A DNA stretch of 64,000 bases from Choristoneura fumiferana (GCF_025370935.1 NC_133493.1:8963254-9027253), one strand, 5' to 3'. Positions 10,872-22,056 are shown, counted from the first letter of the stretch. Made by a program: numbers and translations. Notes: a model not told the origin generated them from the sequence alone.

Positions 10872-11504
10872 TTTAGGGTTCCGGAGCCAAAATGGCAAAA
10901 ACGGAACCCTTATAGTTTCGCCATGTCTGTCTGTCCGTCCGCGGCTTTACTCAGGGACTATCAATGCTAAAAAGCTGTAATTTTGCACGGATATATATGC
11001 CGACAAAATAGTACAATAAAAAAAATTAAAAAAATTTTTTTGGTTACCTCCCATAGACTTAAAGTGGGGGTGATTTTTTTTCTCATCGAACCCTATAGTG
11101 TGGGGTATCGTTGGATAGATCTTTTAAAACCATTAGGGGTTTGCCTGGACGATTTTTGGATTTAGTGATTTGTTTGCGAAATATTCAACTTTAAAGTGCA
11201 AATTTTCATTTAAATCGAGCGTCCCCCCCCCTCTAAAATCTAAGCCGGCGGGTGGAAAAATTTGAAAAAATTCTGGTTGGTAGTAAGTATATGAAACTTT
11301 CAAGAAAAACTATAACGGCTAAGTTTGCTTGAGAAGTATTAGTAGTTTAAGAGTAAATAGCAGCCTAAGGTATAAAATATACCTAACCTTGTAAGATTCC
11401 GTATAAAATATGAAAGCCTTAGAAAAAAATTACTTAATTTTTTCGTAATGGCTACGGAACCCTATTTTGGGGGTGTCCGACATGCTCTTGGCCGGTTTTG
11501 TTTT
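10872..11504 (+). repeat. Rep-A element, full length
   Basis: This is the most complete copy. It runs from TTTAGGGTTCCGGAGCC through GTCTGTCTGTCCGTCC, GCACGGATATATATGCCGAC, ATCGAGCGTCCC and GTAAATAGCAGCCTAAGG to GGCTACGGAACCCTATTTTG and GCTCTTGGCCGGTTTT. The terminal inverted sequence suggests a DNA element, but I see no target duplication. Confidence 0.65.
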
Positions 11505-12145
11505 TGGATTCGTTGCTCGAGCTTAGTTTAAAAAAAAACAGCAAGTGGCTAGTTCGATATGACTTCCATGTTAATGTTTTTCAAGTTTTTTTTAAATAGG
11601 TTAGATTTCTAAATATATAATTATTAGTTTGACAAATGTATTTGTTGATGTTCAAAATATGCCAGCACAAAGTATCGAAGTAGTACTTTTTACTCGACTA
11701 CGGCAAAACCAAAGGAAGATAATGATTGAGTAATGATTTCAGCAGTCTATGTATGTTTGTATTTACGTATGTGTCACCGTAGCATAAAGACTACTTGTCC
11801 GATTTTAATAAATAAGGTGTCAATCGATTCGTTATTGTACTATCGATAAATCCGATGAAAATCCTTAAATCCTTTAGGTATAGAAGTATAACACAAACTA
11901 ACCAAACCCCTTACTAAAATAATCCAGATACATTATAAAACACCTTTTAATGGCCAGCGTAAATAAATAATTAATAGTCTTCAACTTAGTTTCCAGAATT
12001 TATGATTCTATACCAATTTATTTCAAACCCACTATAATATTATTGTCCTTTCCATATTGTTCCAGTAAACGTATGACGTTGGCTATTCTAGTCTTTTGGT
12101 AAGTCTACACTGCACTTGGACGTATTAAAAATAAAAACCGTCGGA
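11505..12145. other. No recognised feature
   Basis: AT-rich sequence with no ORF or repeat that I can assign. Confidence 0.5.
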
Positions 12146-12146
12146 A

Positions 12147-12545
12147 TAGGGCTCCGTAGCCATTACGAAAAAATTAAGTAATATTTTTCTAAGGATTTCG
12201 TATTTTATACGGAATCTTCCATGTTTAGGTATATTTTATACCTTAGCCTGCTATTTAAGAGTAAAACTACGAATAATTCTCAAGAAAACTTAGCCGTTAT
12301 AGTTTTCCTTGAAAGTTTGGTAAACTAACTACCATCCTAAATTTTTTTTTAAATTTCCACCCACCAGTTTAGATTTTTGAGGGGGCGGAGGACGCTCGAT
12401 TTTATTTGAAATTTGCACTTTAAAGTTGAATATTTCGCAAAAACATCAATCAATCGAAAAATTGTCTTAGCAAACCTCTAATGGTTTCAAAAGACCTATC
12501 CAACGAAACCCCACACTATAGGGTTGGATGAGAAAAAAAAAACAT
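12147..12545 (-). repeat. Rep-A element, truncated, minus orientation
   Basis: It begins GGGCTCCGTAGCCATTACG and runs through the reversed 3' half of the family to the GGGTTGGATGAGAAAAAA block, where it stops. Confidence 0.6.
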
Positions 12546-12811
12546 CCCGACTTCACGTCTTTTTACTGATTCCAAATATTTATAACTCACTACCTTAAAA
12601 AATGTCGCTAAGTCAATTTCTCCTTTCAAGCGTCGATGGGGAAACTTGTTATTTGTAGACAGTTGTAAACATTTCAATATAGGCATAATATTACTACTGA
12701 GTCAAAACATCAAATTTCTCTACGGATAATTAGTAGGCATCACAAAACTTTTTGTTTTGAGTAATAATGCAGGCGTAAGCACGCCGAAGTTCCACGGCGT
12801 ATTTTCGTCAT

Positions 12812-12965
12812 TTTTTTTTATAAAACGAGGGGGAAAACGAGCAGACGGGTCACCTGATGGAGAGCGATCACCGTCGCCCATGGACACCCGCAACACGAGG
12901 GGAATCACAGGTGCGTTGCCGACCCTTTAAGGAATCGGTAGGCTCGTTTTTTAAAGATCCCTAAG
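12812..12965 (+). mobile_element. SINE-B-like element, diverged
   Basis: AAACGAGCAGACGGGTCACC, TGATGGAGAGCGATCACC and GCCCATGGACACCCGCAACA follow the order of SINE-B (compare 58745-59037). It differs enough to be an older copy or a sister subfamily. Confidence 0.5.
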
Positions 12966-13456
12966 TTGTAACGCTCCGGGAATGTTGCCGCTGTAAGCTG
13001 ATTCCAGACACGCTGACAATACATCTTAAAGCGTAAAAAATCCGTACGTAGCAGTGTACAGCTACTATGCTAATCCCACTAACATCGCGGCAAGCTGCAC
13101 CAAATCGGCATTGTTACTGCAGACGACGTGGGTGCACTTCTGTGCATCCTTGTTTTACCAAGGATTTAATGGCGATATATTAAACTGAGGGTAATTTTTA
13201 AGGTTCCGTACTTCACTCGGCAAAAAATGAATACTTATAAGATCATTTTGTGTCCGTCTCTCTGTCTGCCTGTCTGTCTGCCACTCTATCTGTCTTTCCG
13301 TCTGTCTTTCCGTCTGTCAAGATCTACTCAGGAACTTGTGAGTTTATGATTGAATTTTTAGGGTACCACCCTGTGCCTACCGAATAATTTACACGTCACC
13401 TGACTTGCACTTACACGGTTTTACGGTACTAAAATGGTACATTTTATGCTCATAAT
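12966..13456. other. Unassigned, with a GTTCCGTAC/CTGTCTGTC tag
   Basis: AGGTTCCGTACTTCACTCGG followed by a CTGTCTGTC-rich stretch (13198-13345) resembles short tags at 44636-44700 and 45965-46080. These may be one dispersed repeat; no coding content is seen. Confidence 0.3.
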
Positions 13457-13560
13457 CAAAGTCAAAAAAATATCTTTATTCAATTTAGGCTATAACAAGC
13501 ACTTATAAATGTCAAAAAAATCAACCACCGGTTCGGAAAAACCTCTGTTGAGAAGAAAAG
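13457..13560 (-). mobile_element. LINE-E 3' end, short
   Basis: It contains the terminal AAAGTCAAAAAAATATC, CTATAACAAGCACTTATAAA and ACCACCGGTTCGGAAAAACC blocks of LINE-E in reverse, truncated after about 100 bp. Confidence 0.55.
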
Positions 13561-13561
13561 G

Positions 13562-14334
13562 ATTCTAAACATTTTGTTGTTTATTTTAAGATAGTAACTT
13601 ATCTGACATTACTATATTCGGGTGCTTCTTGTTATTTGAACACATTTATACACATAGCTATGTAACGTTCTTCTGTAAAATTTCTACAAATAAATAAATT
13701 CGTACTGAAAATAAAGTAACAACACAGCGCTACATTATCCTACGTCGTAATTACGTACATAATAGAGAATGCGAGTCATCCTTATAAATCACAGTGCTGT
13801 GGGTGCATTGAAATATACTAGCATGCATGTACCTATGGACTCTGAAAACGTTACATTGTGTGATTCTGTGCAATTCGAGAGCATGCTGTGTGAAGTTATG
13901 TTTCTACATCATTATTACAGCTTTTACCTCGAAATAATCATGAATCTCCATGCAGATGTTTTTGCGTAACGAAATGACCATTTTAACGCGAGAAAAGGAC
14001 ATATTTTGGATTGACTGATTGACCATCATGCAGCTAGGTTTCATTGCCGTACTTCGCGCAGCCGTCAATCATTTCATCCTCGCCACCTTGATGATTGGTA
14101 ATCTAGCACCGTCCGCTTTAAGGGAAACTTTCTTCGACTTTTTTCCACGCACAAAATATGGAACCAGATACTTAAGACAGTGTTTCCGGAGCGGTGTAGC
14201 TTCTTTAAAAAAAGAGACAATCAGTCTCTAAGAGGGCCAGCAACGCACCTCTACGCCAACGCCGTTAGAGCTAAACTTTTGGCTGAAGAAATCGGGAGAA
14301 ATCTGAGTAAAGGCCAAGTAGGCTTTTAGAGTTA
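13562..14334. other. Unassigned; possible short transposon remnant
   Basis: At 14218-14328 (+) an open frame reads RGPATHLYANAVRAKLLAE and then EIGRNLSKGQVGF before TAG. It looks more coding-like than its surroundings, but I recognise no family. It lies directly before the repeat at 14335. Confidence 0.3.
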
Positions 14335-14575
14335 CACCTGACTAATATCTAGTAGCGTGGTGAACGGTTGTGTAACTCTGATGATGAACTTTGTTTGAGT
14401 TCGAAAAGTGTCAGCGTATTGTTGGTGGTGATGATATGTAGTTAGGTTTATGTGATGTGTGTATTATCTTACAGCGTGGAGGCGGAGGAGTTGCATGAGC
14501 AAACATTTTTTGAATAGCCGTAACACACTCGTAGCTATCGTAAGGTGGCGAGCGAGTAAAGTAATTATTTTTTCA
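14335..14575 (+). repeat. Dispersed repeat shared with 62790-63050
   Basis: Both copies share, in order, CTAGTAGCGTGGTGAACGG-like, CTGATGATGAACTTTG-like, GTGGAGGCGGAGGAGTTGCA-like and GTAGCTATCGTAAGGTGGCG-like blocks. The family is unknown to me and noncoding. Confidence 0.4.
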
Positions 14576-15395
14576 CACCTCTCCTTCAGAAAAGTAACTT
14601 TTTCTCCCTGAGGAGAGGGAGCAAAGTGCACATTTTCTGTTCAAGGCTTTTCTAAGTGTTTTATTGCAAATGCCATTTTTTGAAATTGATAATCGTAAAG
14701 CCACGCCATTTTCTATGCTAGTTGTTCTTTAATAATATTTCGTTTTTTTTTTAAGTTTTTTAATGCTCGGTGTGAAAAGTTGTATGAGCCACTCGGGGGC
14801 AAAATTATTTTCATCTTGGGCGTTAACACTTGAATCCCTCATTACGCTCAGGATTCTACTTTAGAATCCCTCGCTACGTCTATTCTGGATTCAATGTACG
14901 CCCTCGCCGTAAATACACCATTTTGCTCCCTTGTGACACAAATAACTATTATAGTTCATTGATTTAATTAATTCTGTAATTTCTAACCCATCAAAACAAT
15001 CTGTAATTTTAAACCTAGCAACACATTAAACGGTCATTGTTTACGTTTTAATCACTGCCTTTAAAATAATGCTAATGCTAACTGCTAAAGCGTTGAACAT
15101 GTGTTTAACGCAAGGGTTTGTGCCCTAATCCACGCTCAGGCCGGCACACAAGCACAATGAATGCATTATTAGCAACATGTTTTGTCTATTCTAGATTATG
15201 CACCCTTGTATGTAAGCCTTGTTGTCTGCGGATTTCAAATTGAATGCCCCGTTTTAATAGCGAGAGTTATGCTGTTATTGTTAAACTGCGTTCATTTTAA
15301 TTCTAATTTCATAACAAGATTGATTAGTTTCATATTTTTATCCACAAATTCTACGGGGATTCCCAAAAATAATAATGACTATCCCAGTGTTTGAA
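14576..15395. other. No recognised feature
   Basis: AT-rich sequence with short chance frames. Confidence 0.5.
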
Positions 15396-15399
15396 ATTT

Positions 15400-15526
15400 C
15401 AAGATTATGGCTCGGTCCCGTAGAAATATCGAGATAAAAAGTAAGCTATGTCCAGTCCAGATGTCCAACTATCTACACACCAAATTACATCCAAATTCGT
15501 CCAGTTGTTTCAGCGTGGAGGAGTAA

Positions 15527-15616
<90 letters not shown>

Positions 15617-15640
15617 TATTTTAGTTTTCTAAGTTATTTT
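15400..15640 (-). mobile_element. Helitron-like element carrying a long CA repeat
   Basis: Read on the minus strand, the order is GT repeat, TGTTACTCC, GACGAATTTGGATG, TTTGGTGTGTAGATAGTTGG and CTTTTTATCTCGATATTTC. This matches the middle of the Helitron-like copies at 10109 and 28620. The ends are not clear. Confidence 0.45.
15527..15614. repeat. CA dinucleotide microsatellite
   Basis: About 43-44 uninterrupted CA units sit inside the Helitron-like element, at the position where other copies have a short GT run. Confidence 0.95.
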
Positions 15641-15777
15641 TCCTTTGTATTCAGGAACACTAAAAATACAAATTAGTCTAGAGTTAGTGTCGTAAATCAA
15701 ACTCCTTCAGGTCTATAATAACTTTTATGACCATCCTCACCTTTTGAAAAACCCACCTCACTACCACTTCACCTTGT

Positions 15778-16272
15778 TTTAGGGTTCCGGAGCCAAAATG
15801 GCAAGTTTCGCCATGTCTGTCTGTCTGTCTGTCTGTCCATCCGGGGCTTTGCTCAGAGACTATCAATGCTAGAAAGCTGTAATTTTGCACGGATATATAT
15901 GTAAACTATGCTGAAAAACCATTTGGGGTTTGCTAGAATGATTTTTCGATTCAGTGATTTCTTTGCGAAATATTCAACTTTAAAGTGCAAATTTTCATTA
16001 AAATCGAGCGTCCCCTCTAAAATCTAAACCAGTGGATGAAAAAATTTGAAAAAAATCAGAATAGTAGTAAATATATCAAACTTCAACAAGGACAACAATA
16101 ACGGCTAAGTTTTCTTGAGAAGAGTAAATAGCAGCCTAAGGTATAAAAAATATACCTAAACTTGGAAGATTCCGTATAAAATACGAAATCCTTAAAAAAT
16201 ATTACTTAATTTTTTCGCAATGGCAACGGAACTCTATTTCGGGCGTGTCCGACACTCTCTTGGCCGGTTTTT
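15778..16272 (+). repeat. Rep-A element with internal deletion
   Basis: Both ends are present (TTAGGGTTCCGGAGCC and GTCCGACACTCTCTTGGCCG), but about 130 bp around the CCCATAGACTT block are missing: after AACTATGCTGAAAAACC it jumps to the ATTTGGGGTTTGC block. Confidence 0.65.
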
Positions 16273-16806
16273 TTTCTTTTGCCTTTTTCTCCCCTCCATT
16301 ATTTTAACTTCGCAGGTAGGTGAGAATAATCATTTTCACAACTAAATAAGTACGTATTATTAGTAAACAAAAGCAAACAATATTAATGCTAAATAATTAA
16401 ATTATCACAGCAACAGCATGATTTAGTCACTAAAATGGTTTCCAAACCAATAAAGCAACAAAACGAAGTCACGTCCATCCTCAAAACAAACTTACTAATA
16501 AAATACTAAGACAATTGTATCGCGTAGTTTCATAATAAGATTAGTCTAGACGAGCTGCAATTTTAGTCTCAGATGGTGAGAACATTTGAAATGATCACGA
16601 AATAAATAGAAAACGTTGTACGTGTTTTAGGGTTTATGGAATTACACTATGTTCAGACATTGGTCTGATTAGTTTAGTGACGTCTGAGATTGGTTACATT
16701 TTTTTAGATTACTATGGGTTATTTATTAATGTAGGTACTTTATATGTTTGATGTCATTGTCTGTCAGTGACATCATAGCTCTCAAACGGATGGGCCGATT
16801 TTGAAA
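16273..16806. other. No recognised feature
   Basis: AT-rich intergenic sequence. A short CAAACGGATGGGCCGATTTT-type tag near 16784-16805 is of a kind common in insect repeats. Confidence 0.45.
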
Positions 16807-16937
16807 CTGCAGGGCTACTATGAAACTCTAAACTCGAAGTTCGTATCGTACCGTCCCTCTCGCTCTCGTATTAAATAGTATGTGTCAGAGGGACGCACGA
16901 CACGAACTTCGAGTTTCGAGTTTCGTAGTAGCCGCAG
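16807..16937. mobile_element. Small hairpin element
   Basis: Left arm CTACTATGAAACTCTAAACT and CGAAGTTCGTATCG mirrors right arm CGAACTTCGAGTTTCGAG and TTTCGTAGTAG, with CGTCCCTCT/AGAGGGACG paired inside. A half copy is at 42836-42950. Probably a small non-autonomous inverted-repeat transposon. Confidence 0.45.
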
Positions 16938-17077
16938 TTTTTTTTTACGTTAAAGTGAGCTTCCTTTCGGTGGTTCTTAGCTATGGTTCATTAAAACTGG
17001 TTCAGCCGTTTTTTATACATTGAAGTTTGGAAATGACAATGTTCGAATTTTTCAACTTTACTAAATAAAATATCTTA

Positions 17078-17200
17078 TTGAGTTTCTTGTCATTCTTCTC
17101 AACAGAGGTTTTTCCGAACCGGTGGTAGATTTTTGACATTCATAAGTGCTTGTTATAGCTTAAAATAGATTATAGATAGGTATTTTGACTTTGACTTAAG
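17078..17200 (+). mobile_element. LINE-E 3' end, plus orientation
   Basis: It contains GAGTTTCTTG, TTCTCAACAGAGGTTTTTCC, GAACCGGTGGTAGATTTTTG and ends in TTTTGACTTTGACTT, the LINE-E tail. It is 5'-truncated. Confidence 0.55.
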
Positions 17201-17648
17201 TTGGTTAGGTTAAGTTAGGTTATATACGTATACAAGATGGGTCATTTAATAATTATCATATTTCCCATGTATTATGCATAATCAATAGCACAGTCAATAG
17301 GTAATGCTTATCACTGAGTAAAATAAAAACACGAAATCGGCAAATGTCGGAGAATAAAAGGAACAATTTGAAATAGAAATACCCTGCTACCAAAATTAAT
17401 TGAAAGAGTAATAACCATGTCGCCCCTTGTTCATTATAGTAGGGTCTTTGTTACTTCAAAGTAAAATATTCCCAAAATAAGCACTACTTACTTTTGTGAC
17501 GTTAGTTGACGAGGGTGTTCGTGGAAGGAAGAATTACAAAGTGGCAATTATGTTTAATATTTTTCATCACACTTGCTCGTAAACCGTGTCATAACATGCA
17601 GGCTACCTTGGTTGCAACCCCCCAAATAAAACCCTCGACCTTTATGTG
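17201..17648. other. No recognised feature
   Basis: AT-rich sequence. No upstream exon for the candidate at 17735 can be recognised here. Confidence 0.45.
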
Positions 17649-17745
17649 CTTGTCATGAAACCCGTGGTCGGTAAATGAGTCATTGCGCGTACAAATTTTC
17701 TTGTCATGAAGCCCAAGGTCGGTAAATGAGTCAGTGCCCGTACTG
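17649..17745. repeat. Two tandem units of about 51 bp
   Basis: CTTGTCATGAAACCCGTGG, TCGGTAAATGAGTCATTGCG and CGTAC recurs 51 bp later as CTTGTCATGAAGCCCAAGG, TCGGTAAATGAGTCAGTGCC and CGTAC. The minus-strand frames over this stretch are shadows of the repeat. Confidence 0.7.
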
Positions 17746-17844
17746 ATGGCGCTGCGCATGGCGAAGCAGCAGGACCACATGCACACGCGGCTCAGGCACA
17801 TGCTGCGGGAGGGGGAGGGCGGCACTGCCAAGAGCGCAGCCTAA
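17735..17844 (+). CDS. Candidate 3'-terminal exon of an unknown gene
   Basis: After an AG at 17733-17734, a strongly GC-rich open frame runs in phase with ATG 17746 and ends at TAA 17842-17844. The 32 residues from the ATG start MALRMAKQQDHMHTRLRHML and end GEGGTAKSAA. GC content is far above the flanks, and AATAAA at 17887-17892 lies 43 bp after the stop, as expected for a last exon. Against this, there is no good polypyrimidine tract before the AG, the preceding 97 bp are a tandem repeat, and I see no partner exon upstream. I recognise no family. It could be the end of a gene with distant exons, or a captured gene fragment. Confidence 0.3.
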
Positions 17845-17918
17845 GATATCGCCAATATTTGGAACAATTATATTTTTTCTTTTAGAAATAAAAAAAATAC
17901 TCGCAAATGTGATGAAAA

Positions 17919-18050
17919 ACATTGTATGTCGCACGGGCGGTACTAGAATTACGAACATCGACTCATTAAAGCCCTCTGTCTTCGACTTCGGGCTTCTAAT
18001 AGACTCTCGTTCGTAATTCCTTATTTACCGCCCTTAAGACACAATGTACT
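17919..18050. mobile_element. Small hairpin element
   Basis: ACATTGTATGTCGCACGGGC, GGTACTAGAATTACGAAC is mirrored by GTTCGTAATTCC, TTATTTACCGCCC and TTAAGACACAATGTA. The core contains CTTCGACTTCGGGCTTC. This is the architecture of a small non-autonomous inverted-repeat element. Confidence 0.45.
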
Positions 18051-18238
18051 ACTATGACATGCCGTGACGCAATATACCACGACCGTGTGTATGTTTTTTT
18101 AGCAAGCGTTAACTTTAATGGTATATTGTAAAAGTTCTAATCAACATACTTTCATATGTTTTGTTAAAAAATATGGCTTTTTTTCCTTATACAATAATTG
18201 GCACGCAATTAAATTAAATATTAAAATCCTTTTATTTC

Positions 18239-18472
18239 ATGTTTGAGGTCCCGGGTTCGATTCCCGTGTCGGGGCAGATATTTGTATGAAAAATACGAAT
18301 GTTTGTTCTCGGGTCTTGGGTGTTTAATATGATGTATTTAAGTATGTATCTATATCTATATAATTATATTTATCCGTTGCTTAGTACCCATAACACAAGC
18401 TTTGCTAAGCATACTTTGGGACTAGGTCAATTGGTGTGAATTGTCCCGAGATATTTATTATTTATTTATTAT
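18239..18472 (+). mobile_element. SINE-F, head truncated
   Basis: It starts within the tRNA-like head (GGTCCCGGGTTCGATTCCCG contains a box B) and continues through CAGATATTTGTATGAA, TGTTCTCGGGTCTTGGGTG, TTTGGGACTAGGTCA and GTCCCGAGATATTTATTATT. The intact relative is at 54985-55216. Confidence 0.6.
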
Positions 18473-18889
18473 TATTCTTAGACACATTATGTTGTTTAAT
18501 GTATCACTAAATTATCACTACTTAATTTACTTCGAACATCGCACTTGTTGATGTTTGCGGTTTCCGTTCCAATAGTCCTTATTTTAAAAGATGAAGCGAA
18601 GCGTTTAGGTGTTGTTGTTGTTGTTTTTTTAGAAAAATATGGCTCTGTCCATTGGAGGACAATTTTGCCAGTGTCTAGTAGGTTTTGCCGTTGTACGGTA
18701 AAAAAAATCTAGAAAACGAAATATGAGACGTAATGGTGGATGAACGATGACAGCCATCGTTTAGGTGAATAATCGAATTATTAACAACATAAGTACCTAT
18801 GGTGTCACTTCTAATCGTATATCGAAAACGTATTGAATGCCGAGAAATCATTAATATCAATTACTTAGTTCCACCTTTTGACTCGTCAT
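18473..18889. other. No recognised feature
   Basis: AT-rich sequence with a GTT triplet run near 18609-18626. Confidence 0.45.
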
Positions 18890-19128
18890 CACCCGCGGTG
18901 GGTCATAGGTTCGAGCCCAAGCCCCATGCTCGCACTGACGCAGGAAAACGTCGTGAGGAAACCTGCACACAACGAAGAAGAAACTTAATGGAGTGTGTGT
19001 AATTCCCAATCCACACTGGGCGCTCGTGGGAACTACATTCTGAGAGCGTGTGCCCTACTGTGGGACATATAATATAGGGCCTACATATTATAGGCTATGA
19101 TGATGATGATGATGATGATAATGATGAA
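18890..19128 (+). mobile_element. SINE-C variant
   Basis: It begins at a damaged head (TAGGTTCGAGCCC), then CGTCGTGAGGAAACCTGCAC, AATTCCCAATCCACACTGGG, and ends in TAGGCTATGATGATGATG repeats. The TGTGGGACATATAATATAGG stretch marks a separate subfamily. Confidence 0.5.
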
Positions 19129-19599
19129 CCTTTGACCCGTCAAAGGAATTTAATTCACGTTTCAAATCGATACCTAATCCTTGCTATAGGCATCTGTGGA
19201 ACACCATGCGTGTACAAATCATGTAACCATTCTACTCTGACCTCTCGTTTCCCGTTCAACAGCAGGCATTCCCGGAAAAGTAGTTATTCGTTACCAAATT
19301 AAGGGTTCAAATTACAATGGCTCTGTGATCACCCTTGTCATTACTAAATTAGTTCTATGAATAGAGAGGTATTAAAATTTTAGTTGGTAGGGTGATACAG
19401 TAGGGGTGCCAAGCATTTTGGATAATGTACGTAGGACTGTTGTTTTGACGCTATAAAGGTAAAAAAATTAAGAATAAGACATTAACACCAATACATAGTA
19501 AACTGTACCGAAAATACAGTAATTTTTCAAGGTAAGTAATAGGAGGTCTTATCGCTTCAGAGCGATCTCTTCCACGCAACCTTTACGATAGATAGAAGT
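19129..19599. other. No recognised feature
   Basis: AT-rich sequence with no coding or repeat signal that I can assign. Confidence 0.45.
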
Positions 19600-20030
19600 A
19601 AAGTTTATGCAGGGACGGCAACGCGCGAGTGATACTTCGGGTGTTGCAAGCGTTCCTAGGCGGCGGTAATTGCTTAACATCAGGCGGGCCGCATGCCTGT
19701 TTTCCACTGACGTGGATACACGCTGAGGGTGTTCTAGCTGCAGTCGCGCCACTACGTGCACTTCAGCTCGTTTGTGGTGCGCGTGCCGCGGCTGCTGATG
19801 GGGACCATCGCGAGTGCTGCCTTCTGGCCGAAAGACGTCGTGTTCGGCGGTTCCGGGGCACCATGCCGCAGATGATAGCGACGTCGGGGACGGTGACTCA
19901 ACGGGGTCACGCCGTTTTGTCACCAAATTAGTTTTAAATAATATTGATTATAAATATGTATGTTAGTCTGTAAGGTATTTATTGTATGGGCCAAGTTGCC
20001 CGAAATAAATGAATTTATTTATTTATTATT
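19600..20030. mobile_element. Composite: SINE-B-like segment next to a LINE 3' end
   Basis: 19600-19715 on the minus strand resembles SINE-B (GCGGCCCGCCTGATGTTAAG, AATTACCGCCGCC, CACTCGCGCGTTGCC). From about 19730 to 20020 on the plus strand a GC-rich, stop-interrupted stretch leads to TATTTATTGTATGGGCCAAG, TTGCCCGAAATAAATG and a TTTA repeat, the pattern of a LINE 3' tail. The 125- and 100-codon frames here are opposite-strand readings of this DNA. Confidence 0.35.
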
Positions 20031-21784
20031 TATAAAAAAAGTAAGGAATAGATTTTAGCAGGTGGTGCATTTTGCAGCAGATAAGAGCAATATCAAAAAT
20101 ACATAAAATTAACCACACAGACACATCTTTTTAAATGTTTTTTGGAGTTTCGTTTTCAACGTGACAAAAATGGAGCCCTTATAGTTTTGCCATGTCCATC
20201 TGTCTTTCTGACCGTGGCTGGTTCACAGATGCTTAGTACTAGAATGCTAGAATTTGGCATGCGTGAAAATAGTCACGCCGAAAAGGTAGTAAAACAAACT
20301 TTTGAAAAAATAATTCAAGTTCAAGTAACTCCCCTGTACGAAGAGCCGACATCGTGCATGGTATGGGAAGTCAATAAATAGGTATTTTAAAAATATTGCA
20401 AGTTCACTATAATTTATTGTCTATTTCAGGAATTCATTTGAGAAATTAAACAAACACGATAACTTTTCACTGGAAAGAGCCCTCCCTCTAAGACCAACCA
20501 AATTGTTTATTTTGTAAATACTACGAAAATTCATGATAGAATTATATAATTATCAAATTTAAAACGAAAACTATCGCAGTTTATCACAGCAAGTTTTATT
20601 AAGGAATACAACGACTCATTATCGAACACGAACACATACAACCAGTACAGAAAACAGGCATATACAGATTTTCCTAGGCAAGGCGGCACTTACAGACAGG
20701 CGGCCTTATCTTTAATAATAATAATAAAAAAATAATATTCAATCAAAACTTTAACATGGAAAATTTGCTACTAGAACGGAGGCCTACACTACGCGTAGCT
20801 CAACACACAGTCAGCCATTTTCTTTCTGTTACCAATATCCTGAATTTAGTCGTAGCATGGTTCCCACAGCTGAGATATAGAATCCGAGGGGCGCCATTTT
20901 CTCCACAAGATTTATCGTCGCTGTAATGTATTGGAACAAATGCTTTGTTACGCGATTGAGTTTAATTAAATGCGGAATTTGATTTATCCGCATAATAAGC
21001 CGAGGTAGAAAATTTTAAATCAATAGCTGGCAGTCGAAGCCCGAAACATGGCTTTTCCTTCAGTATTTTGCTGTTATTAGTAGCTGTTACCTCAATTTTT
21101 TAGAAGTTTCCCGCGAATTTGTTTAACAACAATTCGTTTATAGCGCATTCGCCCAATCGTTGCAATTTTTTGGGATAATAACTATGATATCACCTTTTTC
21201 CGAGTCTCAAATAATCTCCATGTCAAATTACATTAATATCGTTTGACTACTTTAAGCGTGAAAGCGTGAAAAACAAACATTCATACTCACTTATGAATTT
21301 ATAATATTAAATACAATACAATACAATGACTCTGTATTGAACACCCTTGATAGTAATCAGTACAGAAATATTAGTTAGAATGTGAATAAAAATATGTGCC
21401 ATAAACTTTTCAACAGAAATAAAACACAAAAAAAAATCCAAACCAAGACCTTGGTACTTAATAAAGAACCTTTCGTGAAATGTCTCATACATCGACAATC
21501 AAGTCAATCGAGCATATTCACCAATTTAAGGTTACGAGCATTTTGAAGGTTAATGTAACTGTATAAACTAACGTCTACATACAGCCTGCTAATTTGCTCA
21601 GAAATGTACGTTATTTCACAAAGCTCAATAAAAAAATGTGGGATCGTCTGAAGGAAAACAACTTTATTCGATTAAAATTAAGAAAGAGTTTATTGAAATT
21701 AAATGTAGAATTAAAAGTTTACAGCAAAAGGAACAGAAAAGATATCGCGGAACTAGGGCTCACCTAGGTTCAGCTGAATCTGCT
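20031..21784. other. Mostly unassigned; diverged Rep-A tag
   Basis: 20140-20260 contains a worn Rep-A start (TTTTGGAGTTTCG, AATGGAGCCCTTATAGTTTT, GCCATGTCCATCTGTC). The remainder is AT-rich with no feature I recognise. Confidence 0.4.
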
Positions 21785-21906
21785 CATCCCATAACTCCAA
21801 CAGCATTTTGCCGCTATCTGATAGCACTGGCCATAGTACAGCGGCAAAATGCTGTTGGAGTAATGGGCACTTTTTAGCTGGGTACGGCGCGGAATGTTGG
21901 TGGCTT
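21785..21906 (+). pseudogene. LINE-Q C-terminal remnant with its own inverted copy
   Basis: 21840-21906 reads VQRQNAVGVMGTF, stop, LGTARNVGG, matching the LINE-Q C-terminus at 39559-39714. Immediately upstream, 21788-21815 is the near-perfect reverse complement of 21840-21867 (ATAACTCCAACAGCATTTTG against CAAAATGCTGTTGGAGTAAT), so part of the LINE end forms a hairpin with a 24-bp loop. Confidence 0.5.
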
Positions 21907-22056
21907 AATTTAGGTGTTAAAGTCTTATTTTTTATTACGGGTATAAGTTGCTTTTTATTTAATTTGATTTTGTATTGGTTAAAATTTTTATTGACAATGA
22001 AAAACTGGAAATTTTACATATATTTTGCATCTGTAACTGAATTTAATTGGTCTTAA

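Noticed and set aside
17589..17958. Minus-strand ORFs of 80 and 75 codons
   Set aside because: They are made by the 51-bp tandem repeat and the reverse of the GC-rich exon-like frame.
19549..19931. ORFs of 125 and 100 codons on opposite strands
   Set aside because: They overlap a SINE-B-like segment and a LINE tail; GC-rich repeat sequence keeps both strands open by chance.
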